From DASYDU01 sp050248495 (GTDB lineage Bacteria; Planctomycetota; Planctomycetia; Pirellulales; Lacipirellulaceae), in the NCBI GenBank assembly GCA_050248495.1, contig JBFWSG010000029.1, positions 1 to 64,000 of the forward strand: a stretch of 64,000 bases of DNA, given 5' to 3'. Position numbers and translations under genes: made by a program. A model generated the notes under the pieces. The model was not told the origin of the DNA. It saw only the letters and a list, made by a program, of their open reading frames with translations, and did no database searches. Shown here piece after piece: positions 18,327 to 27,797 of this stretch. Within the stretch, counting starts at the first letter, position 1. Every line of letters starts with the position of its first letter.

Positions 18327-18834
18327 GTGGCCTGGCCGCGGAGCCCCCCGAACCAGGCGCCAAGCTGCTCGGGCCCGAATCAGCGCTTCTGGCAGTTCGT
18401 GGTTCACTTATGCGGCTAGGGCAGGCCAGCGGTGTCGATCGCCGCGCAGGAGTGAGACTTCTTGGTTCGATTTCGTCGCGACCGTGGACGCACAGGACGA
18501 ACTGACATTTCGCTCTGAGAGTCAAGGGTAATGATACGCCCTCATCGGGCAGATTGCCCGGAAGGGTCCCCGTCTGCTGTAGCGCCTGGTTCGGCGCACT
18601 CGGCTTCGTCGGTTACTTGTTGACCGGCGTGATTTCCTCGAAGTCCTGCGATTTCACTCTTTGTCGAGCGGAAATCGCACTCGTTCGCGCGCCGTATCGA
18701 ATTCGATGCTGGTCAGGCGAGCGTTGATTCCGACCGCAACCCAGTCGCATCTGCCTCCGCAGCTATTAGAATCAGGGATCGATCGCTACATTCATGCTTC
18801 GGTGAACTGCGCTTAGCCAAGTGGAAGGAAACAA
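18327..18834. other. Intergenic region without recognisable features
   Basis: About 500 bases. No gene, RNA or strong repeat was seen. AAGGAA just before 18835 serves the next gene. Confidence 0.4.
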
Positions 18835-19794
18835 ATGTCCAAAGATCTACCCAGCTTAGATATCTCACGACGCCGATTCATCGCTACTGCAGGTGTTGCG
18901 GCTACGGTGGCGTGTTTGCCCGCACGGCGTCTGTGGGCAGCGCCCGCGGGAATTGTTCAGTGGATGCGGGCCGAAGGGGCAACGGAAAAGATAAAGGTCC
19001 AGAAGCTTCGCAATAATATTAGCGTGGTTACCGGTGCAGGCGGGAATATCACAGTGCTTGATGGCACCGACGGCAAGCTGCTTGTCGATGGCGGAGTAGC
19101 GACCGCCCAGAAACATCTCGCAGAAGCGCTGGCTGACATCAGCAGTCAACCGATCAAACACCTGATCAACACTCATTGGCACTTCGATCACACCGATGGA
19201 AACGAATGGCTACACAAGTCCGGCGCCGCGATTGCGGCTCACCGAAATACAGTAAAGTGTCTCTCCAAGTCGACTCGGGTTGATGATTGGGACTTCACAT
19301 TCTCGCCGTTTCCGGCCGACGCAATTCCATCGGTGATCATCCCCGACGAAAAATCGATGGAAGTGAACCGATCGAAGATTGACCTTAAGTATTACGGACC
19401 GGCCCATACAGATGGCGACATACGTGTTCATTTCAGTGACGCCGACGTGATGCATGTCGCGGATACGTGGTGGAACGGGCAGTATCCGTTCATTGATTAT
19501 TCGACCGGGGGAAATATCGACGGAATGATTCTTGCCACGGAAGCCAATTTAGCCCTGGCTTCCAATAAAACAATTATCATTCCTGGCCACGGACCCGTTG
19601 GGGATAAGAGCGCGCTCAAGGAGTTTCGCGACATGTTGATGGCGTTGCGCGACAAGATCGCTGCGCTCAAAACGCAGAGGATGACAACCGATCAAGTGGT
19701 TGCCGCGAAACCGACAGCTGAGTACGACGCCAAGTGGGGTAAGTCCGCAATCAATGGCGATTTCTTCGCACGACTTGTTTACAAAGGTGTCTAG
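18835..19794 (+). CDS. MBL-fold metallo-hydrolase with Tat signal
   Basis: 319 aa. A twin-arginine signal (SRRRFIATAGVAATVACLPA, about 11-30) predicts export of the folded protein. The zinc motif HxHxDH is at H114, H116, D118 and H119 (THWHFDHTDGN), and further ligands are likely in GPAHTDGD and IIPGHGP. This resembles periplasmic MBL proteins of the beta-lactamase superfamily with an unknown substrate. A good AAGGAA site is 8 nt before the ATG. The gene stands alone, with about 500 nt of empty sequence upstream. Confidence 0.88.
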   Translation: MSKDLPSLDISRRRFIATAGVAATVACLPARRLWAAPAGIVQWMRAEGATEKIKVQKLRNNISVVTGAGGNITVLDGTDGKLLVDGGVATAQKHLAEALADISSQPIKHLINTHWHFDHTDGNEWLHKSGAAIAAHRNTVKCLSKSTRVDDWDFTFSPFPADAIPSVIIPDEKSMEVNRSKIDLKYYGPAHTDGDIRVHFSDADVMHVADTWWNGQYPFIDYSTGGNIDGMILATEANLALASNKTIIIPGHGPVGDKSALKEFRDMLMALRDKIAALKTQRMTTDQVVAAKPTAEYDAKWGKSAINGDFFARLVYKGV

Positions 19795-20005
19795 CCGCGG
19801 TGTCACGCCGCCGTCCCTTGGAATTGAACATAGGCAAGCCCGTTGGAGACGTATGTCGAACCGACTTGGGCCTCCTGGCTGCGACAAATGACATGCCACC
19901 TTTTAATGTCTAAACCGATATGAGCGAGGCAATCTGCGCGCATCTACGGAAGTCGCATTAACGGCTCGATCCAATTTTTCGGGCATCTTTGCAGCGGGAC
20001 TCCGG

Positions 20006-21301
20006 TCAGCCTAACGCCGCCAACACTTCGGTGGCTGCCGCAATCGTCCCATCAATGTCCGCCTCGGTGTGCGCCGCAGAAACAAACATCGCCTCATACT
20101 GGCTGCAGGGCAGATACACGCCGCGGTCGAGCATGCCCCAGAAATAGCGCGCGAACGCTTTCGTATCGCTGCTGCTCGCCGCGTCCCAATCCTTCACCGG
20201 CCCCGGCGCGAAGAATAGCGTCAACATGCTGCCGACCCGCGCGAGTTGATGCTCCACACCGGCACTTGCCGCGGCCCACCGCAGCCCCGCCTCGAGCCGC
20301 GCACTCAATTGCTCCAGCCGCTCGTACGGCGGATCGTCCCGCAACACCCGCAGCGTCGCGCACCCCGCGGCCGTCGCCAGCGGATTGCCGCTGAGCGTCC
20401 CCGCCTGAAACACCTTCCCCGCCGGCAACACATGGTCCATCACCTCCGCCCGGCCGCCATACGCACCAACCGGCAACCCGCCTCCCACAATCTTTCCGAG
20501 CGTCGTCAAATCGGGCTCAATCCCCAGCCGCTCCTGCGCACCGCCAAACGCCACGCGAAAGCCCGTCATCACCTCATCGCATATCAACAGCGCGCCGTGC
20601 CGATCCGCCAACTCGCGGAGCGCCTGCAAAAACTCCGCCGTCGGCACCACCACGCCCATGTTGCCGACCACCGGCTCGAAAATCACGCCCGCGATCCGCT
20701 CCCCATGCTCGTCGAACAGCCGCTGCAGTCCCGCCACGTCGTTGTACCCCGCCACGAGCGTGTCGCGCGTCGTACCCGCGGTCACGCCGGGCGAATTCGG
20801 TACACTCAGCGTCGCCGCCGAGCTCCCCGCCGCCACCAGCAAACTATCCACGTGCCCGTGATAGTTGCCGGCAAACTTCACAATCAAATCGCGCCCCGTG
20901 AACCCGCGTGCCAGCCGGATCGCGCTCATCGTCGCCTCGGTGCCCGAATTCACCAGCCGCACCTTCTCGACGCTCGGCACCGCCGCCACGATCAACTCCG
21001 CGAGCTCGTTCTCCGCCTCCGTCGGCGCACCAAAGCTCGTCCCCCGCCGCACCGCCTCCTCCAGCGCCGCCACGACCGCCGGATGGCCATGCCCCAAGAT
21101 TATCGGCCCCCACGAACCGATGTAGTCGATGTACCGGTTGCCATCGACGTCCCACAGATACGCCCCCGCGCCGCGCTCGATCACGACCGGCTCGCCGCCC
21201 ACCGCCCCAAACGCGCGGGCCGGGCTGTTGACGCCGCCCGGCATCAGCTCCTTCGCTCGCGTAAAAATTGCGTGGCTCTTGCTCCGCTCGATCATCTGCA
21301 C
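20006..21301 (-). CDS. hemL: Glutamate-1-semialdehyde 2,1-aminomutase
   Basis: About 430 aa, starting at GTG 21301 or ATG 21295. It is a fold-type I PLP enzyme with the HemL signatures FTRAKELMPGGVNSPARAF, SWGPIILGHGHP, NSGTEATMSAIRLAR and FAGNYHGHVD. The PLP lysine is K270 in TTLGKIVGGGLP. It converts glutamate-1-semialdehyde to 5-aminolevulinate in C5-pathway tetrapyrrole synthesis. Length and motifs match the family end to end. Confidence 0.97.
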   Translation of the reverse strand: MQMIERSKSHAIFTRAKELMPGGVNSPARAFGAVGGEPVVIERGAGAYLWDVDGNRYIDYIGSWGPIILGHGHPAVVAALEEAVRRGTSFGAPTEAENELAELIVAAVPSVEKVRLVNSGTEATMSAIRLARGFTGRDLIVKFAGNYHGHVDSLLVAAGSSAATLSVPNSPGVTAGTTRDTLVAGYNDVAGLQRLFDEHGERIAGVIFEPVVGNMGVVVPTAEFLQALRELADRHGALLICDEVMTGFRVAFGGAQERLGIEPDLTTLGKIVGGGLPVGAYGGRAEVMDHVLPAGKVFQAGTLSGNPLATAAGCATLRVLRDDPPYERLEQLSARLEAGLRWAAASAGVEHQLARVGSMLTLFFAPGPVKDWDAASSSDTKAFARYFWGMLDRGVYLPCSQYEAMFVSAAHTEADIDGTIAAATEVLAALG

Positions 21302-21320
21302 CGCTCAATTCGCTGTGAGG

Positions 21321-23285
21321 TCAATCATCGGACTCATGGTTCGCAGGCAGCTTCTTCCGCGCCTCGGCTACCAGCGCCGCCGCCCACGGTTGGTGATCAT
21401 ACAAATCGACCACCGCCCGCCGAATCGTCTGCGCCGCCTGCGGATCAGTCGCATCCAATCGATCTGCCGCCGCCAACCGCTCGCGGAGCACAACCGTGCG
21501 ACGCTCGTTCAACTCCGCCACGTCGCTCCGCAACTGGGCCAACTGCCGCTCGGCCAGCTGCACCCCTTTCCGCGTCCGGTCATCCGTCTCCTTCGCACTC
21601 GCCCCGCCCGCCAAATTCTCGGCGCCGTACAGCCGCACCAGCCCATCGAGCATCTCGATCGCCCGCTCCGGCGACGAGTCGGCCGCATTCATCGCCTCCA
21701 AATACAACACCTCGACCGGCACCAGGCTCGGGTCAGCCAGTCCGCCGCGATGTCGCTGCAACTGCCGACGCATCTTGTCGAGTTCCAGCCGCTGCTGATG
21801 CTCCACCAGTTCCGCCGACCGCGCATCCTCCGGAAAACGCGCGACGAACTCGCCGATCTCGCGCTCGACCGTCCGCATATCCTCGACCTCGCCCGATTCG
21901 ATCCGCGGCGCGATCTTCGCATAGAGCTGATCGGCCGATTGAGGCCGCGTCAGATAATATCCGACTCCGGAGAGCCCAGCCAGCACCAGCCCCAACCCGA
22001 CCAGCGGCCCCACAACGCTGACCCACGACCGCGCCGACTCATGCTGCCGCCGCGCGAGATCTTCTTCCACCGTCGTGAACACACTCGGCCGCACCACCGC
22101 GCCGTTGGCTTTGCTCCCGCCTTGAACTCCCCCTTCCCCACTCCCCCTTCCGCCTTCCGCTACTCCTTGCTCCTTGCTCCCTGCTCCTTGCTTGCTAGTC
22201 CCACTGCCTGCTGCTTCGCCCGCTCCCTCCGCCGGAATCGTCTCCGCCCCATGCACCAGTGCCGCCCGCTCTACTGCGCTTCCGGCTCCCCCTTCCCCCT
22301 TCCCCCCTCCGCCTTCGACTTCCCGTCCCTGCTCCCCGCCCCCTGCTCCCTGCTCCCTCTCCGCCTGCGTCACCGCCATCGCCAGAGTGTTGTGCAAGTC
22401 CGGCCCCGAGAGCGGCGAATTCCCCGTCTCCGGCGCGAGCGAAAAACTGTCGTGCGACGGCCGCGTGAGCGCCATCACCATCGCCTGCAGATGCCGCGCG
22501 AGCACCGCCGTATTCGGAAACCGGTCCGCCGGGTCCTTCGCCAAGAGCTGCCCGATCACGCCCTCCAACTGCTTCGGCGTGTCCGGCGCGTACCGCCCCA
22601 CCGGCTCCGGCTCCGCGAACCGCTGCAGCTGCAACATCTCTGGCAACGTCCGCGCTTTGAACGGCGGTCGCCCGGCGAGCAGCGCATACATCACGCCGCC
22701 CAGGCTGTACTGATCACACCGCGCCGTCACCGGCCGGCCATCCGCCTGCTCCGGCGACATATAATCCGCCGTCCCCAGCACGCCCCCCGCCGTCGTCAAG
22801 CTGCTGGTCGTCCCGAACAGCCGCGCGATTCCGAAGTCGGCCACTTTCACATGCCGCTCGTCCGCGAACAGAATATTCGCCGGCTTAATGTCGCGGTGAA
22901 TGATCCCATGATCGTGCGCGTGCTTCAGCGCCCCGCAGAGCTGAATCGCAATCTCCGTCACCTCGCGCCAATCAAACCGCCGCCCCGCCTTTAGCTCATC
23001 CTCGAGGCTCGGCCCCTCGATCAGCTCCATCGAGTAGAACAGCGTCCCATCCTGCTCGCCGAACCCGTAGAGCCGCACAATCCCCTCGTGCCGCAGCGTC
23101 TTGAGCGACTCGATCTCCGCCTCAAACCGCTCGCGGAATCCCTCCGCCCCCGCCAGATGCGCATTGAGCGCCTTGATCGCCACCAGCTGCCCACTCTCAG
23201 GCTCCGCCGCCCGATAAACCGACCCCATGCCCCCCTTGCCGATTTGGCGATCGATCACATAAGGGCCAAGTTGCGTGGGCTGCAT
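21321..23285 (-). CDS. Membrane Ser/Thr protein kinase (PknB-type) with repeat-derived linker
   Basis: 654 aa. The N-terminal kinase domain has the P-loop GKGGMGSV (16-23), K38, HRDIKPAN with D132, and DFG at 150-152. The linker at about 306-395 is almost only Gly, Glu, Ala, Ser and Gln; its DNA (22101-22370) is made of ctcccccttcc / tgctccttgctcc word repeats. A single transmembrane segment at about 424-444 is followed by a roughly 200-residue extracytoplasmic helical domain (LRSDVAELNERR..., AEARKKLPANHESDD). The architecture is that of eukaryote-like bacterial kinases sensing from the membrane. It lies 20 nt upstream of hemL on the same strand. Confidence 0.92.
   Translation of the reverse strand: MQPTQLGPYVIDRQIGKGGMGSVYRAAEPESGQLVAIKALNAHLAGAEGFRERFEAEIESLKTLRHEGIVRLYGFGEQDGTLFYSMELIEGPSLEDELKAGRRFDWREVTEIAIQLCGALKHAHDHGIIHRDIKPANILFADERHVKVADFGIARLFGTTSSLTTAGGVLGTADYMSPEQADGRPVTARCDQYSLGGVMYALLAGRPPFKARTLPEMLQLQRFAEPEPVGRYAPDTPKQLEGVIGQLLAKDPADRFPNTAVLARHLQAMVMALTRPSHDSFSLAPETGNSPLSGPDLHNTLAMAVTQAEREQGAGGGEQGREVEGGGGKGEGGAGSAVERAALVHGAETIPAEGAGEAAGSGTSKQGAGSKEQGVAEGGRGSGEGGVQGGSKANGAVVRPSVFTTVEEDLARRQHESARSWVSVVGPLVGLGLVLAGLSGVGYYLTRPQSADQLYAKIAPRIESGEVEDMRTVEREIGEFVARFPEDARSAELVEHQQRLELDKMRRQLQRHRGGLADPSLVPVEVLYLEAMNAADSSPERAIEMLDGLVRLYGAENLAGGASAKETDDRTRKGVQLAERQLAQLRSDVAELNERRTVVLRERLAAADRLDATDPQAAQTIRRAVVDLYDHQPWAAALVAEARKKLPANHESDD
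22101..22370. repeat. Word-repeat tract inside the kinase gene
   Basis: Two blocks (about 22121-22200 and 22281-22370) combine ctcccccttccgccttc-like and tgctccttgctccctgctcc-like words. The reading frame stays open throughout and encodes the Gly/Glu/Gln-rich linker. Confidence 0.75.
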
Positions 23286-23352
23286 GGCTGGACTTCTACT
23301 TTCACCAACTCGGCAACCGCGTCATTCACGGCGCTACCGACTCAACCGAGCG

Positions 23353-23592
23353 TCAATCGACCTCGTCGCCTTCCACCGGCGCGATGTCCGGCACGGCGGC
23401 CAGATAGCGCTCAAAATCTTCGCGCCGGCCCGCGTCCGCTTCACGTCGCAGATAATCCATCGTCAGCACCACCGCCAGCTTTTCGCCGGCCGCGCTCGCC
23501 AGAAACTGGCCCACAGAATAGCCCTCCTTCGCTGCGAGGGCTTCGATCTGCTTCTTCAACGAGTCCGGCAATTGAAACGTCAGCGTGCTCAT
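23353..23592 (-). CDS. Ribbon-helix-helix-like antitoxin partner
   Basis: 79 aa. The N-terminal LTFQLPDSLKKQIEALAAKEGYSVGQFLASAAGEK has the beta-strand/two-helix pattern of RHH (HicB/CopG-like) antitoxins. The acidic C-terminal tail (VEGDEVD) fits toxin binding. It overlaps the upstream PIN gene by 4 nt (ATGA), so the toxin-antitoxin order is toxin first, unlike most VapBC loci. Autoregulation is expected from the family but no operator was identified. Confidence 0.72.
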   Translation of the reverse strand: MSTLTFQLPDSLKKQIEALAAKEGYSVGQFLASAAGEKLAVVLTMDYLRREADAGRREDFERYLAAVPDIAPVEGDEVD

Positions 23593-24011
23593 GGGATCTT
23601 TCGTACCAGTTTCAAGAAATTGCCCGGCGTGATCGCCGTCACGCTCAGCTGTTCCGAGCCCCGAAAATGTCCGACGTTATGCGTTATTATATGCTGACAA
23701 CCGGCCGCGAAGGCCAGTTCCAGCACCATGTCATCATCGGCGTCCGACAACATCGGCCGCCAAAGGAAGTGTATCTCCTGCAAATGGGCCTGACTGGCCA
23801 GATAACGTACAAACGCCCGCGCGGCCTCCTCCGTCAGCCCCGGCAGCAAGTTTTCCGCCCGCGACAGCACCTCCTGCCACTCCGCATACAGCCCCACCGA
23901 CAAACACGGCTCGAATTCCGCCGCCGGAATCGAACTCACCAGCGCGTAACTCGCGCCCCGCCGCGAGCGAGCGGCCGCCACCAACACATTCGTGTCAATC
24001 ACCACGCGCAT
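23589..24011 (-). CDS. PIN-domain putative toxin
   Basis: 140 aa. It starts MRVVIDTNVLVAA, with the first acidic residue of the PIN nuclease site at D6, and has DADDDMVLELAFAAGC for the second acidic cluster and ITHNVGHF near the end. This is the COG1569-like PIN group often paired with a small RHH protein. It probably cleaves RNA. It is the first gene of the two-gene operon. Confidence 0.8.
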   Translation of the reverse strand: MRVVIDTNVLVAAARSRRGASYALVSSIPAAEFEPCLSVGLYAEWQEVLSRAENLLPGLTEEAARAFVRYLASQAHLQEIHFLWRPMLSDADDDMVLELAFAAGCQHIITHNVGHFRGSEQLSVTAITPGNFLKLVRKIP

Positions 24012-24498
24012 CTTCAGTCGACTGCTCTACTGTTCCACCGCTCGACTGCTCTTGCCTTCCCTGTGGGATTCGTCTCCGACGCCGATCGCGCGACGCCGAT
24101 TCCGCTACGCCATCAATTATAAAAGAACGTCCATCGCCCCGCGACGCACGCGAAGCCACGTGCGCCACAGGGTACCACCCGTTACCTCAACCGGCCTGTA
24201 CGGAGCAAAACAAGAATTCCAAGTCGCAGCAACGAGACGCGCCGCCGATGGCCGACGCGATCGATCGGCTCTCCACACTCAACCATTGCAGACCTCCCGT
24301 TGCTTTCCCCCGAATCGGTCCGTCATCATTGCGCGCTTCTAGCTCTCAACAGCTCACGCAGCAGCCAAGAACATTCGCGATTCAGCCAGCCACCCATGCC
24401 GAGTGCTTCCGACGAAGTCGCGCCCAATTCGAAAGAGAAACAGTTTCCAACCACCTGATCGCTCCGCGCGCACCTAGACCTCTCCTTCCGCGAAGTGA
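24012..24498. other. Intergenic region without recognisable features
   Basis: About 490 bases between the PIN toxin start and the DUF1559 promoter. No gene or clear repeat was seen. It should hold the minus-strand promoter of the toxin-antitoxin pair, but no confident match was found. Confidence 0.35.
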
Positions 24499-24527
24499 TT
24501 GACAGTCAAATCGCGAAACGCTATCCT
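24499..24527 (+). promoter_or_regulatory. Candidate sigma70-type promoter for the DUF1559 gene
   Basis: TTGACA at 24499-24504 and TATCCT at 24522-24527 with a 17-nt spacer. The predicted start near 24534 would give a 5' leader of about 310 nt, which contains the 17-nt tandem repeat. Confidence 0.45.
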
Positions 24528-24660
24528 GTAAACTGTTTCGCAAACGTTTCTCGATCCTGTTCCATGCATCAGCACGGGACATGGATCAACTCGGGAATCG
24601 TTGAGCGAGCGAAACGTAGCGCTGCAGGTCATCGCTCTACTTGTCTCTTTCGATTGGCGG

Positions 24661-24711
24661 TCTGGTTCGAATTATTGTCTGGTTTGAATTGCAGACTGGT
24701 TCGAATGGCAG
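24661..24711. repeat. Three tandem copies of a 17-nt repeat in the leader
   Basis: Units tctggttcgaattattg, tctggtttgaattgcag and actggttcgaatggcag follow each other without spacers, with a decayed fourth unit after them. They lie in the presumed untranslated leader of the DUF1559 gene. Confidence 0.75.
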
Positions 24712-24842
24712 TCCGGCGGTCTCGTCGATGGTCTGCGGCGATTGCAGTCCCAAAGTTTCTCGTCCGAAATCAGCTCCTGTCCGAACGTAAGCCGTCTCCG
24801 ACGTCAACTCGGTCACGTGGCAGTAAATCAAGGATTGTCATT

Positions 24843-25919
24843 ATGAACGGCCGCCGTGCCCGGCGAATGTCGGGCTGCACCCTGGTGGAGTTGCCTGTAG
24901 TGAGCGGACGCAAACGTACAGCGTTTACGCTCGTCGAACTATTGGTCGTCATCGCCATCATCGGCATCCTGGTCGCGCTGCTGCTCCCCGCGATCCAATC
25001 CGCCCGCGAAGCCGCCCGCCGTTCCGAGTGCCTCAACAATCTGAAGCAGCTCGGCCTCGCTTGCCACATGTTCGAGTCTAATAAGAAGGTCTTCCCCACC
25101 GCGGGCGGCACCGTCAACCAATACTTCAATTCCGCCGAGCTTTCGAAGCCCATCTACGGCTATGAAAACGCGAGCTGGATGTATCAGATCCTGCCGTACA
25201 TCGAAGAAAAATCGCTCTACGACCTACGGCGAGGCGATGGCGGCACGAACGCCGGCTTCACCAAAACCGGCCTCTCCGAAAAGCCGGTAAAGGTCTTCAA
25301 TTGCCCCTCGCGCAGCAATCGCTTCGGAATCGTCGGCATCAGTATCTACGCCCTCGGCGATTATGCCGGCGTGATGGCTGGCTGGAACGATCCAGATTGG
25401 AGCACATTTGCATGGCAGATTACTGAGCCGACCAGGGATGGAAAATATGAAGCCACCGTCTGGACGGGCATCTTGGCGCGTGGCGGTCACGTCCAGAATG
25501 GGTCGCCGCCGACAATTTGGAAGTTTCCCCGCGTCGGTTTCAAGAACATCGAAGACGGTGCTTCCCACACGATCCTTCTCGCCGAGAAAGCAGTTAGCTC
25601 GGATAATTATTCTGTCTCTGTTCACACGTATTGGGAGATCTACGGTTACTACACGGGTGCCGATTGGCCCGTGATGCGAATCTTTGGCCCGCGCTTGCCG
25701 GAGGGCCCCAATACGCGGGCAGAAGTCCGCGTGCTCGCTGACAGCGAAAAACGTACCGTCCCGGATGAGTTCGGCTTCGGCTCCGCCCATCCGGGAATCA
25801 TTTGCGCCGTTTTCGGCGACGGCTCGACGCGGAACATCTCGAGCGCGGCGGACTTGATCGTCCTCGACCAGCTTGGCAAACGTGCCGATCGGTCGAATCC
25901 CTCGCTCGATAGTCTATAA
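24843..25919 (+). CDS. DUF1559 protein with prepilin-type N-terminus
   Basis: 358 aa from the ATG at 24843. The type IV prepilin-like motif AFTLVELLVVIAIIGIL is followed by SAREAARRSECLNNLKQLGLA, the hallmark of planctomycete DUF1559 (SBP_bac_10-like) proteins. The C-terminal domain has FGSAHPGIICAVFGDGSTRNIS. A shortened, imperfect copy of the prepilin motif (GCTLVELPVVS) lies just before the true one. The products are thought to be pseudopilin-like surface proteins; the role is unknown. The lipoprotein downstream is a usual companion. Confidence 0.9.
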   Translation: MNGRRARRMSGCTLVELPVVSGRKRTAFTLVELLVVIAIIGILVALLLPAIQSAREAARRSECLNNLKQLGLACHMFESNKKVFPTAGGTVNQYFNSAELSKPIYGYENASWMYQILPYIEEKSLYDLRRGDGGTNAGFTKTGLSEKPVKVFNCPSRSNRFGIVGISIYALGDYAGVMAGWNDPDWSTFAWQITEPTRDGKYEATVWTGILARGGHVQNGSPPTIWKFPRVGFKNIEDGASHTILLAEKAVSSDNYSVSVHTYWEIYGYYTGADWPVMRIFGPRLPEGPNTRAEVRVLADSEKRTVPDEFGFGSAHPGIICAVFGDGSTRNISSAADLIVLDQLGKRADRSNPSLDSL

Positions 25920-25951
25920 GTCGCATCAATCTCCAACTCGCTTCCCTGTGG

Positions 25952-26461
25952 GTGCCTGCCGTGTCGCGAATCAACTCCTTGCACTTCAGCGTCGGCATCG
26001 GTGCTCTGCTCGCGGTGCTCGTCGCTGGCTGCAGCAATGGCGACGATCCCGCATCGGCGCTCGCCAATGCCAATGGCACCAACGTCCAACGGCTCTCCAA
26101 CCTGTATTTCACGTTTCAATCCGAGCACGACTGGCGCGGCCCGCGGGATGAGGCCGAGTTCAAGACCTTCCTCCACAGCATCGATTCCGCCAAACTCGAG
26201 CGCATCGGCATCGACCCCAATAACATCGACGCGCTCTTCATCAGCGAGCGCGACGGCCAGCCCTTTGCGATCCGTTACGGCGTCCAGGGCAGCGTGATGG
26301 GCTCCGCCGAGCCCGTCGTCTTCGAAGCTGCGGGCGACGGCAACAAACGCCTCGTCGGCTTCCTCAACATGACCCAGCGCGAAGTCGACCCCGCCGAATA
26401 CGACGCCCTCAAGTCCGGCCAAATCCCCGCCGCCCCTCCCCAACGCGACTCCCGGCCCTAG
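25952..26461 (+). CDS. Small lipoprotein found with DUF1559
   Basis: 169 aa from GTG 25952, or GTG 25961. The signal ends in a lipobox (LVAGC-S), so the protein should be lipid-anchored. The rest (LSNLYFTFQSEHDWRGPRDEAEFKTFL...) has no known domain, but small lipoproteins of this kind often follow DUF1559 genes in planctomycetes. It is separated from that gene by 32 nt and probably cotranscribed. Confidence 0.75.
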   Translation: MPAVSRINSLHFSVGIGALLAVLVAGCSNGDDPASALANANGTNVQRLSNLYFTFQSEHDWRGPRDEAEFKTFLHSIDSAKLERIGIDPNNIDALFISERDGQPFAIRYGVQGSVMGSAEPVVFEAAGDGNKRLVGFLNMTQREVDPAEYDALKSGQIPAAPPQRDSRP

Positions 26462-26708
26462 ACCACGTTCCACCAGTCTGAAGCGGCTTTTTCGCTGTCA
26501 TTGCCTGGAAACACGACGCAAGGTGGAATATCGCGGCGGCCGTCCTGAACCAAATCTATTCTGGACTTGTCATCGCCAAATCTCCGGCTTCTCCGCGCCA
26601 AACTGACAGATTGAGCGACCTGGCCCACTTCGACGGGCTGGATTCTTGAGCCGGACGTGCCGACGATATAGAGTGGTTGCGGTAGGGTCTCATTTGGGGG
26701 GTTCGCTC

Positions 26709-27797
26709 ATGTTGCGTTCGAACTGTCGACTTACGGCGGTAGATGTCTTCGCTGGCGCAGGTGGACTTAGCTTAGGAGCACAGCGCGCCGGGTTCCAAGT
26801 GCCGGTTGCAGTAGAAATCAATAATCGCGTTACACCAACCTACCGAAGAAACCACCCTGCGGCCACGATCATCGAAGATGATGTCTGTGCAGTCAAAGGA
26901 GAAGATATTCTTAAGTCTGTTCCGTCTGGGAAAGTCGATCTACTTTTGGCATGTGCACCATGCCAGGGATTTTGTTCCCTGACGATAAAGAATCGGCGGC
27001 GCGATCCCAGAAATGCTCTTGTATCTCAAGTTGCTCGTTTAGTCGAAGAAACTCGCCCGAGCGCCGTTTTAATGGAAAACGTCCCCGGTCTCGCGACTCG
27101 GGGCAAACGCCTGCTTTCAAAGTTGATTGAAAGGTTGCGTGCTGCAGGATACAAGGTTGGGTGGTGGAACGTACAGATGGCCGACTACGGAATACCCCAG
27201 AACCGCCGTCGACTAGTGCTCCTGGCCGGCCGTGGGTTCGAAATTGAGATTCCCGTACCAACTCACGCGCGTTTGGGAACCAAGAGCAGGAAGCCATGGG
27301 TTACATTGCGAGAGGCAATTTACGGTGAAAAAGCCCCAAAGGCACTCAGCGCAATTCGCGACCACGGCGGACCTCAAGTCGAGAACTGGCACATCGTGCG
27401 TGACCTACAACCGGAGACACGCGAACGACTGAGAGCTGCAACTCCTGGCGGAATGCGAGTTGATCTCGACAACAGGCTGCTTCCAGATTGCCATAAGGGT
27501 GGCTACGAAGGATTCCGCAATGTTTACATGCGAATGAGTTGGGACAAACCATCGCCGACTATCACAGCTGGATGCACGACCCCGGCGAAGGGACGCTTCG
27601 GACACCCAGATCGCAGAAGGTCGACCATTTCGGTCCGAGAAGCCGCTACAATTCAGACGTTCCCAGAGCATTTCGTATTTGAGACGAAGAAGATCGATGT
27701 CGCGTGCGAAATGATTGGAAATGCAGTCCCTCCTCTGTTCGCTGAATGCGTCGCAAGGCACATCCGAAACTCTATTGTCGAGAATTGTGCAAGATGA
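26709..27797 (+). CDS. dcm: DNA (cytosine-5)-methyltransferase
   Basis: 362 aa from the ATG at 26709. C5-methylase motifs are in order: motif I DVFAGAGGLSLG, motif IV CAPCQGF with catalytic C85, motif VI MENVPG, motif VIII PQNRRR, a variable target-recognition region, and motif X near IGNAVPP. The recognition sequence cannot be read. It heads a three-gene block with vsr and a GHKL-nuclease gene, all with more A/T-rich codons than their neighbours, suggesting horizontal acquisition. TTGAGC...TATAGA at 26646-26672 is a weak promoter candidate with a short 15-nt spacer. Confidence 0.94.
   Translation: MLRSNCRLTAVDVFAGAGGLSLGAQRAGFQVPVAVEINNRVTPTYRRNHPAATIIEDDVCAVKGEDILKSVPSGKVDLLLACAPCQGFCSLTIKNRRRDPRNALVSQVARLVEETRPSAVLMENVPGLATRGKRLLSKLIERLRAAGYKVGWWNVQMADYGIPQNRRRLVLLAGRGFEIEIPVPTHARLGTKSRKPWVTLREAIYGEKAPKALSAIRDHGGPQVENWHIVRDLQPETRERLRAATPGGMRVDLDNRLLPDCHKGGYEGFRNVYMRMSWDKPSPTITAGCTTPAKGRFGHPDRRRSTISVREAATIQTFPEHFVFETKKIDVACEMIGNAVPPLFAECVARHIRNSIVENCAR

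Noticed and set aside
24495..24842. Longer start for the DUF1559 protein at 24495
   Set aside because: It would overlap a good promoter, encode the tandem repeat and place about 116 unrelated residues before the prepilin motif.
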